NCBI RefSeq assembly: GCF_019550915.1
Contig: NZ_JAHWCI010000009.1
Span: 186,001 to 250,000, forward strand
DNA length: 64,000 nucleotides
Reading direction: 5' to 3'
DNA from: Mumia sp. zg.B17
Lineage (GTDB): Bacteria > Actinomycetota > Actinomycetes > Propionibacteriales > Nocardioidaceae
In this document: positions 42,611 through 52,312 of the stretch, one piece after another
Position numbering within the stretch: position 1 is the first letter of the stretch
How the letters are laid out: each line of letters opens with the position of its first letter
Notes under the pieces: generated by a model
Seen by the model: the letters and a program-made list of their open reading frames with translations, nothing else
What the model was told of the DNA's origin: nothing
Databases searched by the model: none
Program-made: the position numbers and the translations under genes

Positions 42611-44596
42611 TCAGAGCGGGACGTCGGCGCGGACGTGGTCCTCACGGTCGTGGAACACCGCGCCGTCGCGGAACACGACACCGTCGCGGAAGCGGCCCTC
42701 GATCTCGCCGCCGCCGAACTGCTCGACGTAGAGCCGCGAGTACAGCCCGCCCTCGGCGAGCAGCTCGGCGTGTGTGCCCTGCTCCACCAGCCGGCCCTCC
42801 TCGAGCCCGAAGATGACGTCGGCGTTCTGGATCGTCGACAACCGGTGCGCGATCGCGATCGTGGTGCGCCCGACGGTCGCGCGCTCGAGAGCGTCCTGGA
42901 CGAGGCGCTCGGTCTCGGTGTCGAGCGCCGACGTCGCCTCGTCGAGGATGAGGACCCTGGGGTTCATCAGGAACACTCGCGCGATCGCGATCCGCTGCTT
43001 CTCGCCCCCTGACAGCCGGTAGCCGCGCTCACCGGTCACCGTCTGGTAGCCCTCGGCGAAGCTCATGATCCGGTCGTGGATGTTGGCGTCGCGCGCAGCC
43101 TGCTCGACCTCCTCCGGCGTCGCGCCCTCCTTGGCGTACGCGATGTTGTCGTAGACGGTGCCGTGGAAGAGGTACGGCTCCTGCGTCACCATCCCGGCCG
43201 TGGTCGCCAGCGAGTGCTCGGTCGCGTCGCGGACGTCGACGCCGTCGATGAGGACGGCGCCGTCGGTCACGTCGTAGAAGCGGGGTACGAGGTACGTCAT
43301 GGTGGTCTTGCCCGATCCCGACGGCCCCACGATGGCCGCGAGCTGACCCGGCTCGACCGTCAGCGAGACGTCCTGCAACGTCCAGCGCTCCTCCGTCACG
43401 GGGTCCTGGTCGTCGGTGCCGCGGGGCTGCTGGATGCCCACGAGCCGCGGTGGCGGGTAGCGGAACCACACGCCGCGGAACTCGACGCGTCCTCCCTCTC
43501 CGGTGTCGGGAAGCGGCCGGGCGTCGGGCCGCTCGACGATCGCCGGCTCCAGGTCGAGGTACTCGAAGATCCGTCGGAACAGCGCGAGCGACGTCTGGAC
43601 GTCGAGGGTGACGCGCATAAGCTGGATCAGGGGCATCTGCAGCCGGGCTTGCAGCGTGGTGAACGCGACGAGGGTGCCCGCCGTCAGCGCGGCGCCGGAG
43701 GAGTCCAGCCGCCCGGTCAGCATCAGGCCCGAGACGAGATAGATCAGGGCCGGTGTGATCGCGAAGAACGTCTGGACCATCGCGAAGAACGTCCGGCCCG
43801 TCATCGCGGCCCTGACCTGGAGGTGGGTCTGGCGGTGGTTCTCGTCGCGGTAGCGCAGCGTCTCGCTCTCGGCGCGGTTGAACACCTTGGCGAGGAGGAT
43901 CCCGGAGACCGACAGCGCCTCCTCGGTGATCGCGGTCATCTCCGACAGCGACTCCTGGGTCTTGCGGGCGAGCCGTTGGCGCCGCCGCCCGACCCGCACC
44001 TGGATGACGACGAACACCGGCATCAGGATCAGCGTGATGATCGTGAGCTGCCAGGACAGGATCACCATCGCGACGAAGGCCGAGAGGACCGTGACGGCGT
44101 TCTGGAGGATGGTGGTCGCGGTGTCGGTCAGCACCGTCCGTACGCCGCTGACGTCGTTGGCCAGGCGCGACTGGATCGCCCCGGTCTTCGTCGCGGTGAA
44201 GAAGCCGAGCTCCATCGTCTGCAGGTGCGCGAACAGTCGTCCGCGCAGGTCCGCCATCGCGGAGTTGCCGATCGTCGACGTGAGATAGTTCTGGCCGATC
44301 GCGATCAGCGAGGTGACGACCGGGATCGCGCACAGCCCGGCGACCAGCCACCCGAGGAGCCCGAGGTCGGGGCCACCACCACCGGGCGGGAACAAGGCGT
44401 CGTCGAACACCGCCTTGGTCAGGAACGGCGCGAGCGAGGCCAGCACGGCGCCGGCGACGACGGCGAGGCCGACGAGCAGCATCTTGCGCTTGTACGGCGC
44501 GAGGAGGTGGGCGATCCGCGGCAGCACCCGCCCCGCGTCCTCCCGGGTGACGGCGCGGCGCGCGGCACGCGCCGTCTCCTCCATCGATGACGTCAT
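42611..44596 (-). CDS. ABC exporter, fused membrane and ATPase domains
   Basis: A 661-residue half-exporter of the MsbA/LmrA type. Residues 35-350 contain six membrane segments; residues 385-640 contain the ATPase with Walker A VGPSGSGKTTM, signature RLSGGEKQRIAIARV and Walker B ILDEATSALD, plus IAHRLSTI. An insert near residues 365-400 (DARPLPDTGEGGR and QQPRGTDDQDPVTE) is longer than usual. It would act as a homodimer exporting lipid or drug-like compounds. ATG 44596 is used; ATG 44584 is also possible. Confidence 0.9.
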   Translation of the reverse strand: MTSSMEETARAARRAVTREDAGRVLPRIAHLLAPYKRKMLLVGLAVVAGAVLASLAPFLTKAVFDDALFPPGGGGPDLGLLGWLVAGLCAIPVVTSLIAIGQNYLTSTIGNSAMADLRGRLFAHLQTMELGFFTATKTGAIQSRLANDVSGVRTVLTDTATTILQNAVTVLSAFVAMVILSWQLTIITLILMPVFVVIQVRVGRRRQRLARKTQESLSEMTAITEEALSVSGILLAKVFNRAESETLRYRDENHRQTHLQVRAAMTGRTFFAMVQTFFAITPALIYLVSGLMLTGRLDSSGAALTAGTLVAFTTLQARLQMPLIQLMRVTLDVQTSLALFRRIFEYLDLEPAIVERPDARPLPDTGEGGRVEFRGVWFRYPPPRLVGIQQPRGTDDQDPVTEERWTLQDVSLTVEPGQLAAIVGPSGSGKTTMTYLVPRFYDVTDGAVLIDGVDVRDATEHSLATTAGMVTQEPYLFHGTVYDNIAYAKEGATPEEVEQAARDANIHDRIMSFAEGYQTVTGERGYRLSGGEKQRIAIARVFLMNPRVLILDEATSALDTETERLVQDALERATVGRTTIAIAHRLSTIQNADVIFGLEEGRLVEQGTHAELLAEGGLYSRLYVEQFGGGEIEGRFRDGVVFRDGAVFHDREDHVRADVPL

Positions 44597-44696
44597 GGGT
44601 CGAGCGTAGGTCGCATCCGGCGGGGCGAAGGTGTGACGGCTTCCCACGTGGGTACCTCGCGGAGGCAACCTTCCGCTAGTCGAGAGGAGACATCTG

Positions 44697-45263
44697 ATGT
44701 CCAAGCCCGACCTCAGCGGACGCCGAGTCCTGGCCCTGGTCAGCAACTACGGCGTCGAGCAGGACGAGCTCGTGGTGCCCGTCGACCACCTGCGTGAGCA
44801 CGGGGCCGAGGTCGATGTCGCCGCGGTGGAGGACGACCCGATCGAGACCCTGGTCGGCGACAAGGACCCCGGCAAGGCGGTCACTCCCACGACGACGATC
44901 TCGCAGGTGGACCCGTCGGCGTACCACCTGTTGCTGCTCCCGGGCGGCACCATCAACGCCGACCAGCTCCGCCTCGACGAGGACGCGGTCGGGGTCGTGA
45001 CGGCGTTCGAGAGCAACGGCCGTCCGATCGCCGCGATCTGTCACGGTCCGTGGGCGCTGGTCGAGGCCGGCGTCGTCGACGGCCGACGGCTCACGTCGTA
45101 CGCCTCGCTGCAGACCGACATCCGCAACGCCGGAGGCCAGTGGGTCGACGACGCCGCGGTGGTCGACGACAGCCGGACGCCGACCTTGATCACCTCGCGG
45201 ACGCCGAAGGACCTCGAGGACTTCCTCCGGGAGATCGACAGGGCGCTTTCGGGGTCCCGATAG
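44697..45263 (+). CDS. DJ-1/PfpI-family protein
   Basis: A 188-residue class I glutamine-amidotransferase-like protein. The nucleophile elbow is [10 protein letters not shown] (Cys115-His116), with Glu21 in NYGVEQDEL as partner, giving the Cys-His-Glu arrangement of PfpI/YhbO-type proteins. These act in aldehyde or glyoxal damage repair or as chaperones; the exact role is debated. GAGAGGAGA precedes the ATG. An 11-bp hairpin follows its stop. Confidence 0.87.
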   Translation: MSKPDLSGRRVLALVSNYGVEQDELVVPVDHLREHGAEVDVAAVEDDPIETLVGDKDPGKAVTPTTTISQVDPSAYHLLLLPGGTINADQLRLDEDAVGVVTAFESNGRPIAAICHGPWALVEAGVVDGRRLTSYASLQTDIRNAGGQWVDDAAVVDDSRTPTLITSRTPKDLEDFLREIDRALSGSR

Positions 45264-45271
45264 CTCGCGTG

Positions 45272-45307
45272 CGGACCCGTCGCGTGACACGCTCCACGAC
45301 GGGTCCG
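45272..45307 (+). terminator. Hairpin downstream of the DJ-1 gene
   Basis: CGGACCCGTCG (45272-45282) pairs perfectly with CGACGGGTCCG (45297-45307) around a 14-base loop. It starts nine bases after the DJ-1 stop and has no U-tract. Its presence argues for GTG 45343, not GTG 45307, as the start of the dipeptidase. Confidence 0.6.
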
Positions 45308-45342
45308 TGCGCGACCAGCTCCTGGCGTGCCAGGGTTGCCCG

Positions 45343-46440
45343 GTGAATCCAGCGGCGTCCTCCTCACCCCATCCCGCAGCCCGGCTCGCGGTGACCGGCG
45401 ACCCGACGGTGCGCTCGGCGCTGGAGAAGGCGCTGGTCTTCGACGGCCACAACGACCTCGCGTGGGAGTCGCGGGTCGAGGCGGCGTACGCGACGGACGG
45501 CCTGGGAGAGGTCGCTCCGCACGGGCGCTTCCACACCGACGTCCCGCGCCTGCGCCGTGGCGGGGTCGGCGCCCAGTTCTGGTCGGTGTTCGTGCGGACA
45601 TCGCTCGCGGGTGCCGACGCGGTCGAGGCGACCCTCGAGCAGATCGACTTCGTCCACCGGCTGGTGGCGGCCTACCCGGACGACCTCGCGCTCGCACGGA
45701 CGGGCGACGACGTCCGGGCGGTGTGGGCCGACGGCAAGGTGGCCTCCCTGCTGGGCGCCGAGGGCGGTCACAGCATCGACGACTCGCTCGCCGTGCTGCG
45801 GGTGCTCTCGCGGCTCGGCGTCGCCTACATGACCCTCACGCACAACGACAACACGGCGTGGGCCGACTCCGCGACCGACGAGCCGGTCCACGGCGGTCTC
45901 ACCGACCTCGGTCGCGACGTGGTTCGGGAGATGAACAGGCTCGGGATGCTCGTCGACCTGTCCCACGTGGCGACGACGACCATGCACGACGCCCTCGACG
46001 TCACGGCGGCGCCGGTGATCTTCAGCCACTCCAGCTGCCGCGCGGTGGCCGACCACCCTCGCAACGTGCCGGACGACGTGCTGCTCCGCCTGCGTGACAA
46101 CGGGGGCGTGCTGATGGTGGCCTTCGTGCCGAGTTTCCTCAGCGAGAGCTGGGCGCGCTGGCGTCACGGCGGCGAGGTCGGCCCCGAGCCTCGGGTCACC
46201 GTCCAAGACGTCGTGGACCACATCGAGCACGCTCGTGAGGTGATGGGCGTCGAGCACGTCGGGCTGGGCGGTGACTACGACGGCTTCGTGCGGTTCCCCG
46301 TCGGTCTGGAGGACGTCTCGACCTACCCGCGCGTCCTCGAGGCGCTCGCAACCCGGGGGTGGAGTGCCGACGACATGGCGGCGCTCGCGGGCGGCAACGC
46401 GCTCCGCGTGCTCGACGCGGTCACGTCCGGCGGCCGCTGA
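45343..46440 (+). CDS. Membrane dipeptidase (renal dipeptidase family)
   Basis: A 365-residue zinc peptidase of family M19. The metal ligands are recognisable: DGHNDLAW (His36, Asp38), GAEGGHSI (Glu), VDLSHVA and [16 protein letters not shown] (His residues), and GGDYDG near the end. There is no signal peptide or lipid anchor despite the family name, so it is cytoplasmic. It splits dipeptides, often with D-residues. The last 20 bases overlap the convergent NmrA-like gene. Confidence 0.88.
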   Translation: MNPAASSSPHPAARLAVTGDPTVRSALEKALVFDGHNDLAWESRVEAAYATDGLGEVAPHGRFHTDVPRLRRGGVGAQFWSVFVRTSLAGADAVEATLEQIDFVHRLVAAYPDDLALARTGDDVRAVWADGKVASLLGAEGGHSIDDSLAVLRVLSRLGVAYMTLTHNDNTAWADSATDEPVHGGLTDLGRDVVREMNRLGMLVDLSHVATTTMHDALDVTAAPVIFSHSSCRAVADHPRNVPDDVLLRLRDNGGVLMVAFVPSFLSESWARWRHGGEVGPEPRVTVQDVVDHIEHAREVMGVEHVGLGGDYDGFVRFPVGLEDVSTYPRVLEALATRGWSADDMAALAGGNALRVLDAVTSGGR

Positions 46441-47266
46441 ACACCTCCGCCACCGTGGTCGCGGGGCGCCCCAGCAGCGCGGGAACGTCGTCGCTCACGT
46501 GCTCCAGCTCGCCGTCGGCGACGGCGGTGTAGGTGCTGACCCACGCCTCGACCAGCCAGCGCGGTGCCTCGTACCGTGCCCGGCTGGCGAACGCCTCCTG
46601 CACCGTCTCGGCGACGTACCGGTGAGGTCTGCCGGTCGCCGTGGTGAGGAGCGCCGCGATCTCGTCGAGCGTCAGGGCCTCGGGCCCGGTGAGCTCGTAC
46701 GTCCTGCCCGTGTGCGCTGTGGGGTCCTCGAGCACGTGTGCGACCACCGCCGCCACGTCGGCCTGGGAGACGGAGGCGACCCTGCCGCGACCGGCGGGCC
46801 CGCGGATCACGCCGTCGTCGCCGAACATCGTCTGGATCGCCTCGGTGTAGAGGTTGTCGCGCAGGAACGTCCACTCCACCGGAGCGGCGGCGATCAGCTC
46901 CTCGGTCGCGCCGTGGTCGCGGGCGAGGAGGAACCCTGCGTCCGGACCCGCCCCGACGAACGACAGGTAGACCAGCTGGCGTACGCCCGCAGCGACCGCC
47001 GCGTCGACCGCCGTACGGTGCTGGGCGACGCGGTCGGCCGACTCTGTCGCCGAGACCAGAAAGAGGGTGTCGAGTCCTTCGTACGCCGCCCGGCATGCGT
47101 GCGCGTCGTCGTACGAGGCGACCGCGACCTCCGACCGGGGCAGAGTCGGCGTGCGTGCCGGATCGCGGACGATCAGCCGCGTGGCATACCCGCCGTCGGC
47201 GAGGTGGCGTGCGGCCGCCCGGCCGACGCGGCCGGTCGCTCCCGTGATGCCGATGAGGGTGGTCAT
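46421..47266 (-). CDS. NmrA-like NAD(P)-binding protein
   Basis: A 281-residue atypical SDR. The Rossmann motif is [35 protein letters not shown] and [13 protein letters not shown] are typical of the NmrA/QorB-like group that senses or reduces quinones or NADP. The usual catalytic Tyr-x3-Lys is not evident, so a regulatory role is possible. The last 20 bases overlap the dipeptidase end. Confidence 0.82.
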   Translation of the reverse strand: MTTLIGITGATGRVGRAAARHLADGGYATRLIVRDPARTPTLPRSEVAVASYDDAHACRAAYEGLDTLFLVSATESADRVAQHRTAVDAAVAAGVRQLVYLSFVGAGPDAGFLLARDHGATEELIAAAPVEWTFLRDNLYTEAIQTMFGDDGVIRGPAGRGRVASVSQADVAAVVAHVLEDPTAHTGRTYELTGPEALTLDEIAALLTTATGRPHRYVAETVQEAFASRARYEAPRWLVEAWVSTYTAVADGELEHVSDDVPALLGRPATTVAEVFSGRRT

Positions 47267-47327
47267 GCCCCCGATCGTGGCACGGGAGTCTGGTGGTGCG
47301 TCGCCTCTCCGGTCTGAGAACGTGGCG

Positions 47328-48050
47328 TCACCTCAGGTGCCGGGCGAAGAACCTGGCCGCGTCGTCCGCCGCGAACGGCGGAACCCCGGTGTGCCCGCCC
47401 ATGTTGGCTTGCAGCGTCTTCTCCTGGGAGCCGAAGGCATCGAAGAGGTCCAGTGCCCGCTGCCGGTCATTCCCTTCGTCGTCCCACTGCAGCAGGACGT
47501 GCAGCGGCACGGTGATCTGACGGGCCTCGTCGAACATGACGCGCGGCACGAAGGTTCCGGCGAACAGCCCGAGCGCCGCGATGCGTGGCTCGACCAGCGC
47601 CAGCCTGATCCCGAGGGCGGTCACCCCGCCCGAGTAACCGACCCGGCCGCTGATCCCTGGCAGCGCGAGGAGGTCGTCCAGGAGCGTCTGCCATTCGGGG
47701 ACGGCGTTCTCGACGAGGGGAAGGACCAGCCTGTCGACGATCTCGTCGACGGGCTCGCCGGCCAGCACCGCTCGCCGCAGGTCGGCGCGGGCCTGCTCGG
47801 CGTCGGCCGACGGAGGTCGACCGCCGGCCCCTGGCAGCTCGATCGTGGCCGCGGCGAAGCCGTTCGCTGCGGAGTGTCTCGCTCGCCCCACCAGCCGCGG
47901 GTACATCGTTCGAAGCCCGCCAGGGTGACCCATGAGGAGCACCGGCGCTGGCGAGGACGTGGGGGTCCACAGCATGCCGGGGATGCCGCCGAGGGTGAAC
48001 TCTCGTTCGAGGACGCCGTCGTCGAGGCGCTCTTCGGAGGTGATGCGCAT
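47328..48050 (-). CDS. Alpha/beta hydrolase (dienelactone-hydrolase-like)
   Basis: A 240-residue alpha/beta hydrolase. It has MGHPGGLRTMYPR (oxyanion region) and RVGYSGGVTAL in the nucleophile-elbow position, where Ser is followed by Gly-Gly. The late ANMGGHTGVPPFA supplies the catalytic His. ATG 48050 is chosen because GAAAGG stands seven bases before it. The family covers esterases and acyl hydrolases; the substrate is unknown. Upstream is a 439-bp gap before the GlxA-type gene. Confidence 0.82.
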   Translation of the reverse strand: MRITSEERLDDGVLEREFTLGGIPGMLWTPTSSPAPVLLMGHPGGLRTMYPRLVGRARHSAANGFAAATIELPGAGGRPPSADAEQARADLRRAVLAGEPVDEIVDRLVLPLVENAVPEWQTLLDDLLALPGISGRVGYSGGVTALGIRLALVEPRIAALGLFAGTFVPRVMFDEARQITVPLHVLLQWDDEGNDRQRALDLFDAFGSQEKTLQANMGGHTGVPPFAADDAARFFARHLR

Positions 48051-48264
48051 GGTCGTGCCTTTCGGGAGTGCTTGAACGGCGCTCCCGGACGACCTATCGC
48101 CCGGCTGTGACCTCACCGAGGAGCACCCACGTCATTGCGTTCACGGGTAGCACCTCCTCGTTCTCTCGCACAGCGTGCGGAAAGGCTAGCAAGGACCCTT
48201 GTCCGGGTCGACCAGTGTGGGGCTCCCGCCTCCGCTGATCGGTCTCGGTGCGCGTCGCCTCGCC

Positions 48265-48402
48265 TCAGTCCTTGGGCTGGCTGTGGGTCGCGATCGCCTG
48301 GAGCTCCGACCGCAGGCGCTGCGCGTCGCGGTTCCCGTTGCCGACGCGGAACGCCGGGAAGCGTGGGCTGGTCGTGATCAGATGCTTTCGTGAATGCCTC
48401 AT
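48265..48402 (-). CDS. Possible small protein (45 residues)
   Basis: Within the 439-bp gap 48051-48489 this frame reads MRHSRKHLITTSPRFPAFRV and continues GNGNRDAQRLRSELQAIATH. It is basic and helix-prone, divergent from the GlxA-type gene. An in-frame ATG at 48414 would add four residues. No clear ribosome binding site precedes either start, and no family is recognised. It could be a genuine small protein, a gene remnant or chance. I see nothing in the rest of the gap (48051-48264). Confidence 0.3.
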   Translation of the reverse strand: MRHSRKHLITTSPRFPAFRVGNGNRDAQRLRSELQAIATHSQPKD

Positions 48403-48453
48403 GGCAACAACCATGCGCTCGTACAGATCGAGACAGAAGGTGTGTAAAAGTCG

Positions 48454-48482
48454 TTGACCGCACAGATCCTGCCACGTAGCGT
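48454..48482 (+). promoter_or_regulatory. Predicted promoter of the GlxA-type regulator, giving a leaderless transcript
   Basis: -35 TTGACC (48454-48459), 17-bp spacer, -10 TAGCGT (48477-48482), then seven bases and ATG 48490. The first transcribed base would be the A of the ATG. No Shine-Dalgarno sequence precedes the gene, which agrees. Confidence 0.65.
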
Positions 48483-48489
48483 CGACTCC

Positions 48490-49455
48490 ATGATCCGTAC
48501 GGTCGCTGCCTTGGTCACCGACGACGTCACCGCCTTCGAGCTGGGGGTGGTGTGCGAGGTCTTCGGGATCGACCGGACCGAGGATGGCGTCCCGCCGTTC
48601 GACTTCCGGATCTGCGGCCCGGAGGCAGGAGTTCCCGTCCGCCTCTCGGTCGGCGGGTCGATCGTCCCCGACCACGGTCTCGACGGGCTGCTGGGGGCCG
48701 ATCTCGTCGCCGTCGTCCCGTCGTGGCGACGGACCGGCGAGGCGCTCGCGCCGCTGGACGAGGCGATCCTGTCCGCTCTGCGCGCCGCTCACGCCTCCGG
48801 AGCCACGATGCTCAGTCTCTGCAGCGGCGCGTTCATCCTCGCGGAGGCGGGGCTGCTCGACGGGCGCCCGTGCACGACCCACTGGCGCCATGCCGCCCTG
48901 CTCCGCACGATGTTCCCGGTCGCGGAGGTCAACGAGGACGTCCTCTTCGTCGACGACGGTGACATCGTCACGAGCGCCGGTACGGCGGCCGGGATCGACG
49001 CCGCACTCCACCTCGTGCGCCGGGAGATCGGGAGCGCGGCCGCCAACGCGATCGCGCGGCGCATGGTGGTGGCGCCGCAGCGCGACGGTGGTCAGCGGCA
49101 GTTCATCGACCATCCCGTGCCCGAGTGCAGCGACGACATGTTCGCCGAGGTGCTCGACTGGATGGTCGAACACCTGGAGGAGCAGCAGCCGGTCTCGCGC
49201 CTGGCGGAGCTCGCCGGGATGTCGCCGCGGACGTTCGCTCGTCGCTTCACCGCAGAGACGGGGACGACGCCGATCCAGTGGCTGGCTCAGCAGCGGATCC
49301 TCCGGGCCCGCACTCTCCTGGAGTCGACCGACCTCGACATCGACCACGTCGCGCACCGCTGCGGCTTCTCGTCCGGCACGCTGCTGCGTCACCACTTCCG
49401 GCGACTGGTCGGCGTCACGCCAGGGGAGTACCGCAAGACCTTCGCCCTGGCGTGA
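48490..49455 (+). CDS. GlxA/FtrA-family AraC-type regulator with DJ-1-like sensor domain
   Basis: A 321-residue regulator. Residues 1-185 form a DJ-1/PfpI-like domain (VAALVTDDVTAFELGVVCEVFGI; MLSLCSGAFILAEAGLLDG with Cys in the elbow; TSAGTAAGIDAALHLV). Residues 220-318 form an AraC double helix-turn-helix (MSPRTFARRFTAETGTTPIQWLAQQRI; VAHRCGFSSGTLLRHHFRR). The ATG at 48490 is supported by the leaderless promoter; an upstream in-frame TTG is unlikely. The family often senses amines or betaines. Its target is not obvious. Confidence 0.88.
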   Translation: MIRTVAALVTDDVTAFELGVVCEVFGIDRTEDGVPPFDFRICGPEAGVPVRLSVGGSIVPDHGLDGLLGADLVAVVPSWRRTGEALAPLDEAILSALRAAHASGATMLSLCSGAFILAEAGLLDGRPCTTHWRHAALLRTMFPVAEVNEDVLFVDDGDIVTSAGTAAGIDAALHLVRREIGSAAANAIARRMVVAPQRDGGQRQFIDHPVPECSDDMFAEVLDWMVEHLEEQQPVSRLAELAGMSPRTFARRFTAETGTTPIQWLAQQRILRARTLLESTDLDIDHVAHRCGFSSGTLLRHHFRRLVGVTPGEYRKTFALA

Positions 49456-49477
49456 GCGAGGCGCGGCGCGGGGCGGG

Positions 49478-51697
49478 TCAGAGGTTGCGCAGCCGCAGCG
49501 AGTTCGTGACGACGAGCACCGAGCTCGCGGCCATCGCGGCGCCGGCGATCAGCGGGTTGAGGAAGCCGGCCGCCGCGAGCGGGATCGCCGCCACGTTGTA
49601 GCCGAACGCCCATCCGAGGTTCTGCTTGATGGTGCGCAGCGTACGGCGCGACAGCTCGATGGCCCGGGGAGCGAGGCGCAGGTCGCCGCGGACGAGGGTC
49701 AGGTCCGACGCCTCGATCGCCACGTCGGTGCCGGTGCCCATGGCGATCCCGAGATCGGCGACGGCGAGGGCCGGTGCGTCGTTGACCCCGTCACCGACCA
49801 TCGCGACCGTACGCCCGCGGGCCTGCAGGTCGGCGACGGCCGCGGCCTTGGCCTCCGGCAGCACCTCGGCGACGACCTCGGTGATGCCGACCTCGCGCGC
49901 CACGTCCTCGGCGACCGAGCGTCGGTCGCCGGTGAGGAGGACTGGCTCGAGGCCGAGCGCGCGCAGCCGGCGTACGGCCTCGGCCGACGTCGGCTTGACC
50001 CGGTCCGCCACCGCGACGACCCCACGAACCTCGCCGTCGACCGCCACGTGGACCGGCGTGGTCGCAGGACCGGTGTCCGGCAGGCCGTCAGGAAGGCTCG
50101 ATCCCTGCTCGAGGAGCCACGGGAGGCGTCCGACGAGAACCTTGCGGTCCTCGACCACGCCGCCGACCCCGAGTCCAGTCGTGGTGACGAACTCGTGCAC
50201 CTCGGGCAGGTCCCCCGCCTCGCGGGCCGCCGTCGTCACCGCACGGGCCAGGGGGTGCTCCGACGCCGCCTCGACCGCACCGGCGAGCCGCAGGAGCTCG
50301 CCGGCGTCGGTGCCGGCGACGGTCTCCACGCCGACGACGTGCATCGCTCCCTCGGTCACCGTGCCGGTCTTGTCGAGCACGACGGTGTCGACCCGGCGGG
50401 TGGACTCGAGGATCTCCGGGCCCTTGACGAGGATGCCCATCTGCGCCCCGCGGCCGGTCCCGGCCAGGAGCGCCGTCGGCGTCGCGAGCCCGAGAGCGCA
50501 GGGGCAGGCGATGATGAGGACCGCGACCGCCGCGGTGAACGCCTCCGTGGGCGTCCCGCCCGCCAGCAACCACCCGGCGAGCGTGCCGAGGGCGATCACG
50601 ATGACGACCGGCACGAAGACGGCGGAGATGCGGTCCGCGAGGCGCTGGACCGGCGCCTTGCCGCTCTGAGCGTTCTCCACCAGGCGTGCCATCTGGGCGA
50701 GCTGCGTGCCCTCGCCGACGGCCGTGGCGCGGACGACGAGCCGGCCGCCGGCGGCGACCGTTCCGCCCACGACACGGTCACCGGCTGTGACGTCCACCGG
50801 GACGCTCTCGCCGGTCAGCATCGCGGCGTCGATCGACGCGCTGCCCGAGACGACCTCACCGTCGGCGGCGACCTTCTCGCCCGGTCGCACCACGAAGGTG
50901 TCACCGACCCCGAGCTCGGCGACGGGGACCTCGACCTCTCGGTCGCCACGGAGCACAGTGACCCGCTTGGCGCCCAGCGAGAGGAGCGCGCGGAGGGCGG
51001 CGCCGGAGTCCCGCTTGGCGCGCTGCTCGAGATAGCGACCGAGCAGGATGAAGACGGTGACCGCGCTGGCCACCTCCAGGTAGATCTCGTCGGCCCCGGA
51101 CCCCTGGGCGAACCAGGTGAGCTCCATCGTCATGCCGGTCACGCCGGCGTGACCCCAGAACAACGCATAGACGGACCAGGCGAACGCGGCGGTGACGCCG
51201 ATCGAGATCAACGTGTCCATCGTCGCGGCGCCGTGGCGCGCGTTGACCAGCGCGGCACGGTGGAACGGCCAGGCACCCCACACCGCGACGGGGGCGGCGA
51301 GCGTGAGCGCGAGCCACTGCCAGTTGTCGAACTGCCACGCGGGAACCATCGACAGCACCAGGACCGGGGCCGCGAGGAGCGCCGAGACCACGAGCCGCTG
51401 CCGCAGGGACACCAGCTCGGGATCCTCGTCGGGCGTGGCGCCGGAGCCGGTCGCGTACCCCGTCGCGGCCGGCTCCGGCAGATCACGGACGGGAGCGGCG
51501 GAGTAGCCCGTCTTCTCGACGGTGGCGACGAGGTCGGCCACGTCGACGAACGCCGGCGCGGACACGTACGCCCGCTCGGTCGCGAAGTTGACGGACGCCT
51601 CGACGCCCTCGAGCTTGTTGAGCTTCTTCTCGACACGGGCGGCGCACGAGGCGCAGGTCATCCCGCCGATGTCGAGCTCGTGGGTCTGGAGCGTCAC
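49478..51697 (-). CDS. copA: Copper-translocating P1B-type ATPase
   Basis: A 739-residue Cu+ exporter. An N-terminal metal-binding domain has GMTCASC (Cys15, Cys18). Eight membrane segments follow, with the transport motif CPC in [13 protein letters not shown], the actuator TGES, phosphorylation site DKTGTVTEG, nucleotide-domain HP in SEHPLARAV, and [13 protein letters not shown] 51697 overlaps the copZ stop by four bases. It forms the last gene of the csoR-copZ-copA operon and exports copper to prevent toxicity. Confidence 0.95.
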   Translation of the reverse strand: MTLQTHELDIGGMTCASCAARVEKKLNKLEGVEASVNFATERAYVSAPAFVDVADLVATVEKTGYSAAPVRDLPEPAATGYATGSGATPDEDPELVSLRQRLVVSALLAAPVLVLSMVPAWQFDNWQWLALTLAAPVAVWGAWPFHRAALVNARHGAATMDTLISIGVTAAFAWSVYALFWGHAGVTGMTMELTWFAQGSGADEIYLEVASAVTVFILLGRYLEQRAKRDSGAALRALLSLGAKRVTVLRGDREVEVPVAELGVGDTFVVRPGEKVAADGEVVSGSASIDAAMLTGESVPVDVTAGDRVVGGTVAAGGRLVVRATAVGEGTQLAQMARLVENAQSGKAPVQRLADRISAVFVPVVIVIALGTLAGWLLAGGTPTEAFTAAVAVLIIACPCALGLATPTALLAGTGRGAQMGILVKGPEILESTRRVDTVVLDKTGTVTEGAMHVVGVETVAGTDAGELLRLAGAVEAASEHPLARAVTTAAREAGDLPEVHEFVTTTGLGVGGVVEDRKVLVGRLPWLLEQGSSLPDGLPDTGPATTPVHVAVDGEVRGVVAVADRVKPTSAEAVRRLRALGLEPVLLTGDRRSVAEDVAREVGITEVVAEVLPEAKAAAVADLQARGRTVAMVGDGVNDAPALAVADLGIAMGTGTDVAIEASDLTLVRGDLRLAPRAIELSRRTLRTIKQNLGWAFGYNVAAIPLAAAGFLNPLIAGAAMAASSVLVVTNSLRLRNL

Positions 51698-51912
51698 GAC
51701 CCCACGACCTGATAGCTCCCCGCCTCGTCGACCGCGGCCGCGACGGCGGCGTCGTCGAGCGGGACGTCGCTGGTCACGTGCACCGACGAGGTGCCGCCGG
51801 CGACGAGGTCGACGTCCACGGACCGGACGCCCTCCAGCGCCCCGATCTCCTCCTTGACGGCGCCTGCGCAGTGGCCGCAGGTCATCCCGGTGACGTGGTA
51901 GGTCGTGTTCAT
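51694..51912 (-). CDS. copZ: Copper chaperone (heavy-metal-associated domain)
   Basis: A 72-residue single HMA domain with the metal site GMTCGHC (Cys12, Cys15). It would pass Cu+ to the N-terminal domain or membrane site of CopA, which is encoded immediately downstream with a GTGA overlap. The upstream gene csoR ends 49 bp before it. GGAGCCCAAC precedes the ATG. Confidence 0.93.
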   Translation of the reverse strand: MNTTYHVTGMTCGHCAGAVKEEIGALEGVRSVDVDLVAGGTSSVHVTSDVPLDDAAVAAAVDEAGSYQVVGS

Positions 51913-51961
51913 GTTGGGCTCCTCGAGAGTCGGTCGAGCAGGGTACGGGGAAGGGCTGGGG

Positions 51962-52252
51962 TCACGACCGCACGAGGCGAGCGATCGCGGCGGAGGCCTC
52001 GGCGATCTTTTCCTCAGCCCTGTCGCCGGAGGCGATGGCGTCGTGGACGCAGTGCGAGAGGTGCTCGTCGAGCAAGGTCAGGGCGACGGACTCCAGCGCC
52101 TTGGTGGCGGCGGAGACCTGGGTGAGGACGTCGATGCAGTAGACGTCCTCCTCGACCATCCGCTGGAGCCCGCGGACCTGACCCTCGACGCGCCTGAGCC
52201 GCTTGAGGACTGCGGCCTTGTCGTCGCTGTAACCGGGTGCGTGGGTGTCCAT
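51962..52252 (-). CDS. csoR: Copper-sensing transcriptional repressor CsoR
   Basis: A 96-residue CsoR/RcnR-family repressor (KAAVLKRLRRVEGQVRGLQRMV). The copper ligands are Cys39, His64 and Cys68 (VYCIDV, DEHLSHCV), with the same spacing as Cys36-His61-Cys65 of M. tuberculosis CsoR. This makes copper, rather than nickel or sulfur species, the expected inducer. ATG 52252 lies ten bases from a G/C-tract palindrome that is its likely operator. First gene of csoR-copZ-copA. Confidence 0.93.
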   Translation of the reverse strand: MDTHAPGYSDDKAAVLKRLRRVEGQVRGLQRMVEEDVYCIDVLTQVSAATKALESVALTLLDEHLSHCVHDAIASGDRAEEKIAEASAAIARLVRS

Positions 52253-52262
52253 GCCGCCGAGA

Positions 52263-52279
52263 ATACCCCTAGGGGGTAT
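52263..52279. promoter_or_regulatory. CsoR operator
   Basis: ATACCCCTAGGGGGTAT is a near-perfect palindrome of AT ends and G/C tracts around TA, the known CsoR-operator style. It lies between csoR and the divergent thioesterase gene and can control the copper operon, and perhaps the thioesterase too. Confidence 0.82.
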
Positions 52280-52312
52280 GAGGGACAAGACCTCGGTGGG
52301 CACACTCGTCGT

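Noticed and set aside
48454-48489. TTG 48454 as the start of the GlxA-type gene
   Set aside because: The TTG belongs to the predicted -35 box, the extra 12 residues match no family start, and the ATG at 48490 fits a leaderless promoter.
48584-51712. A 1,042-residue open frame on the plus strand
   Set aside because: It runs across the GlxA-type gene in the wrong frame and antisense through copA; both real genes carry full family motifs.
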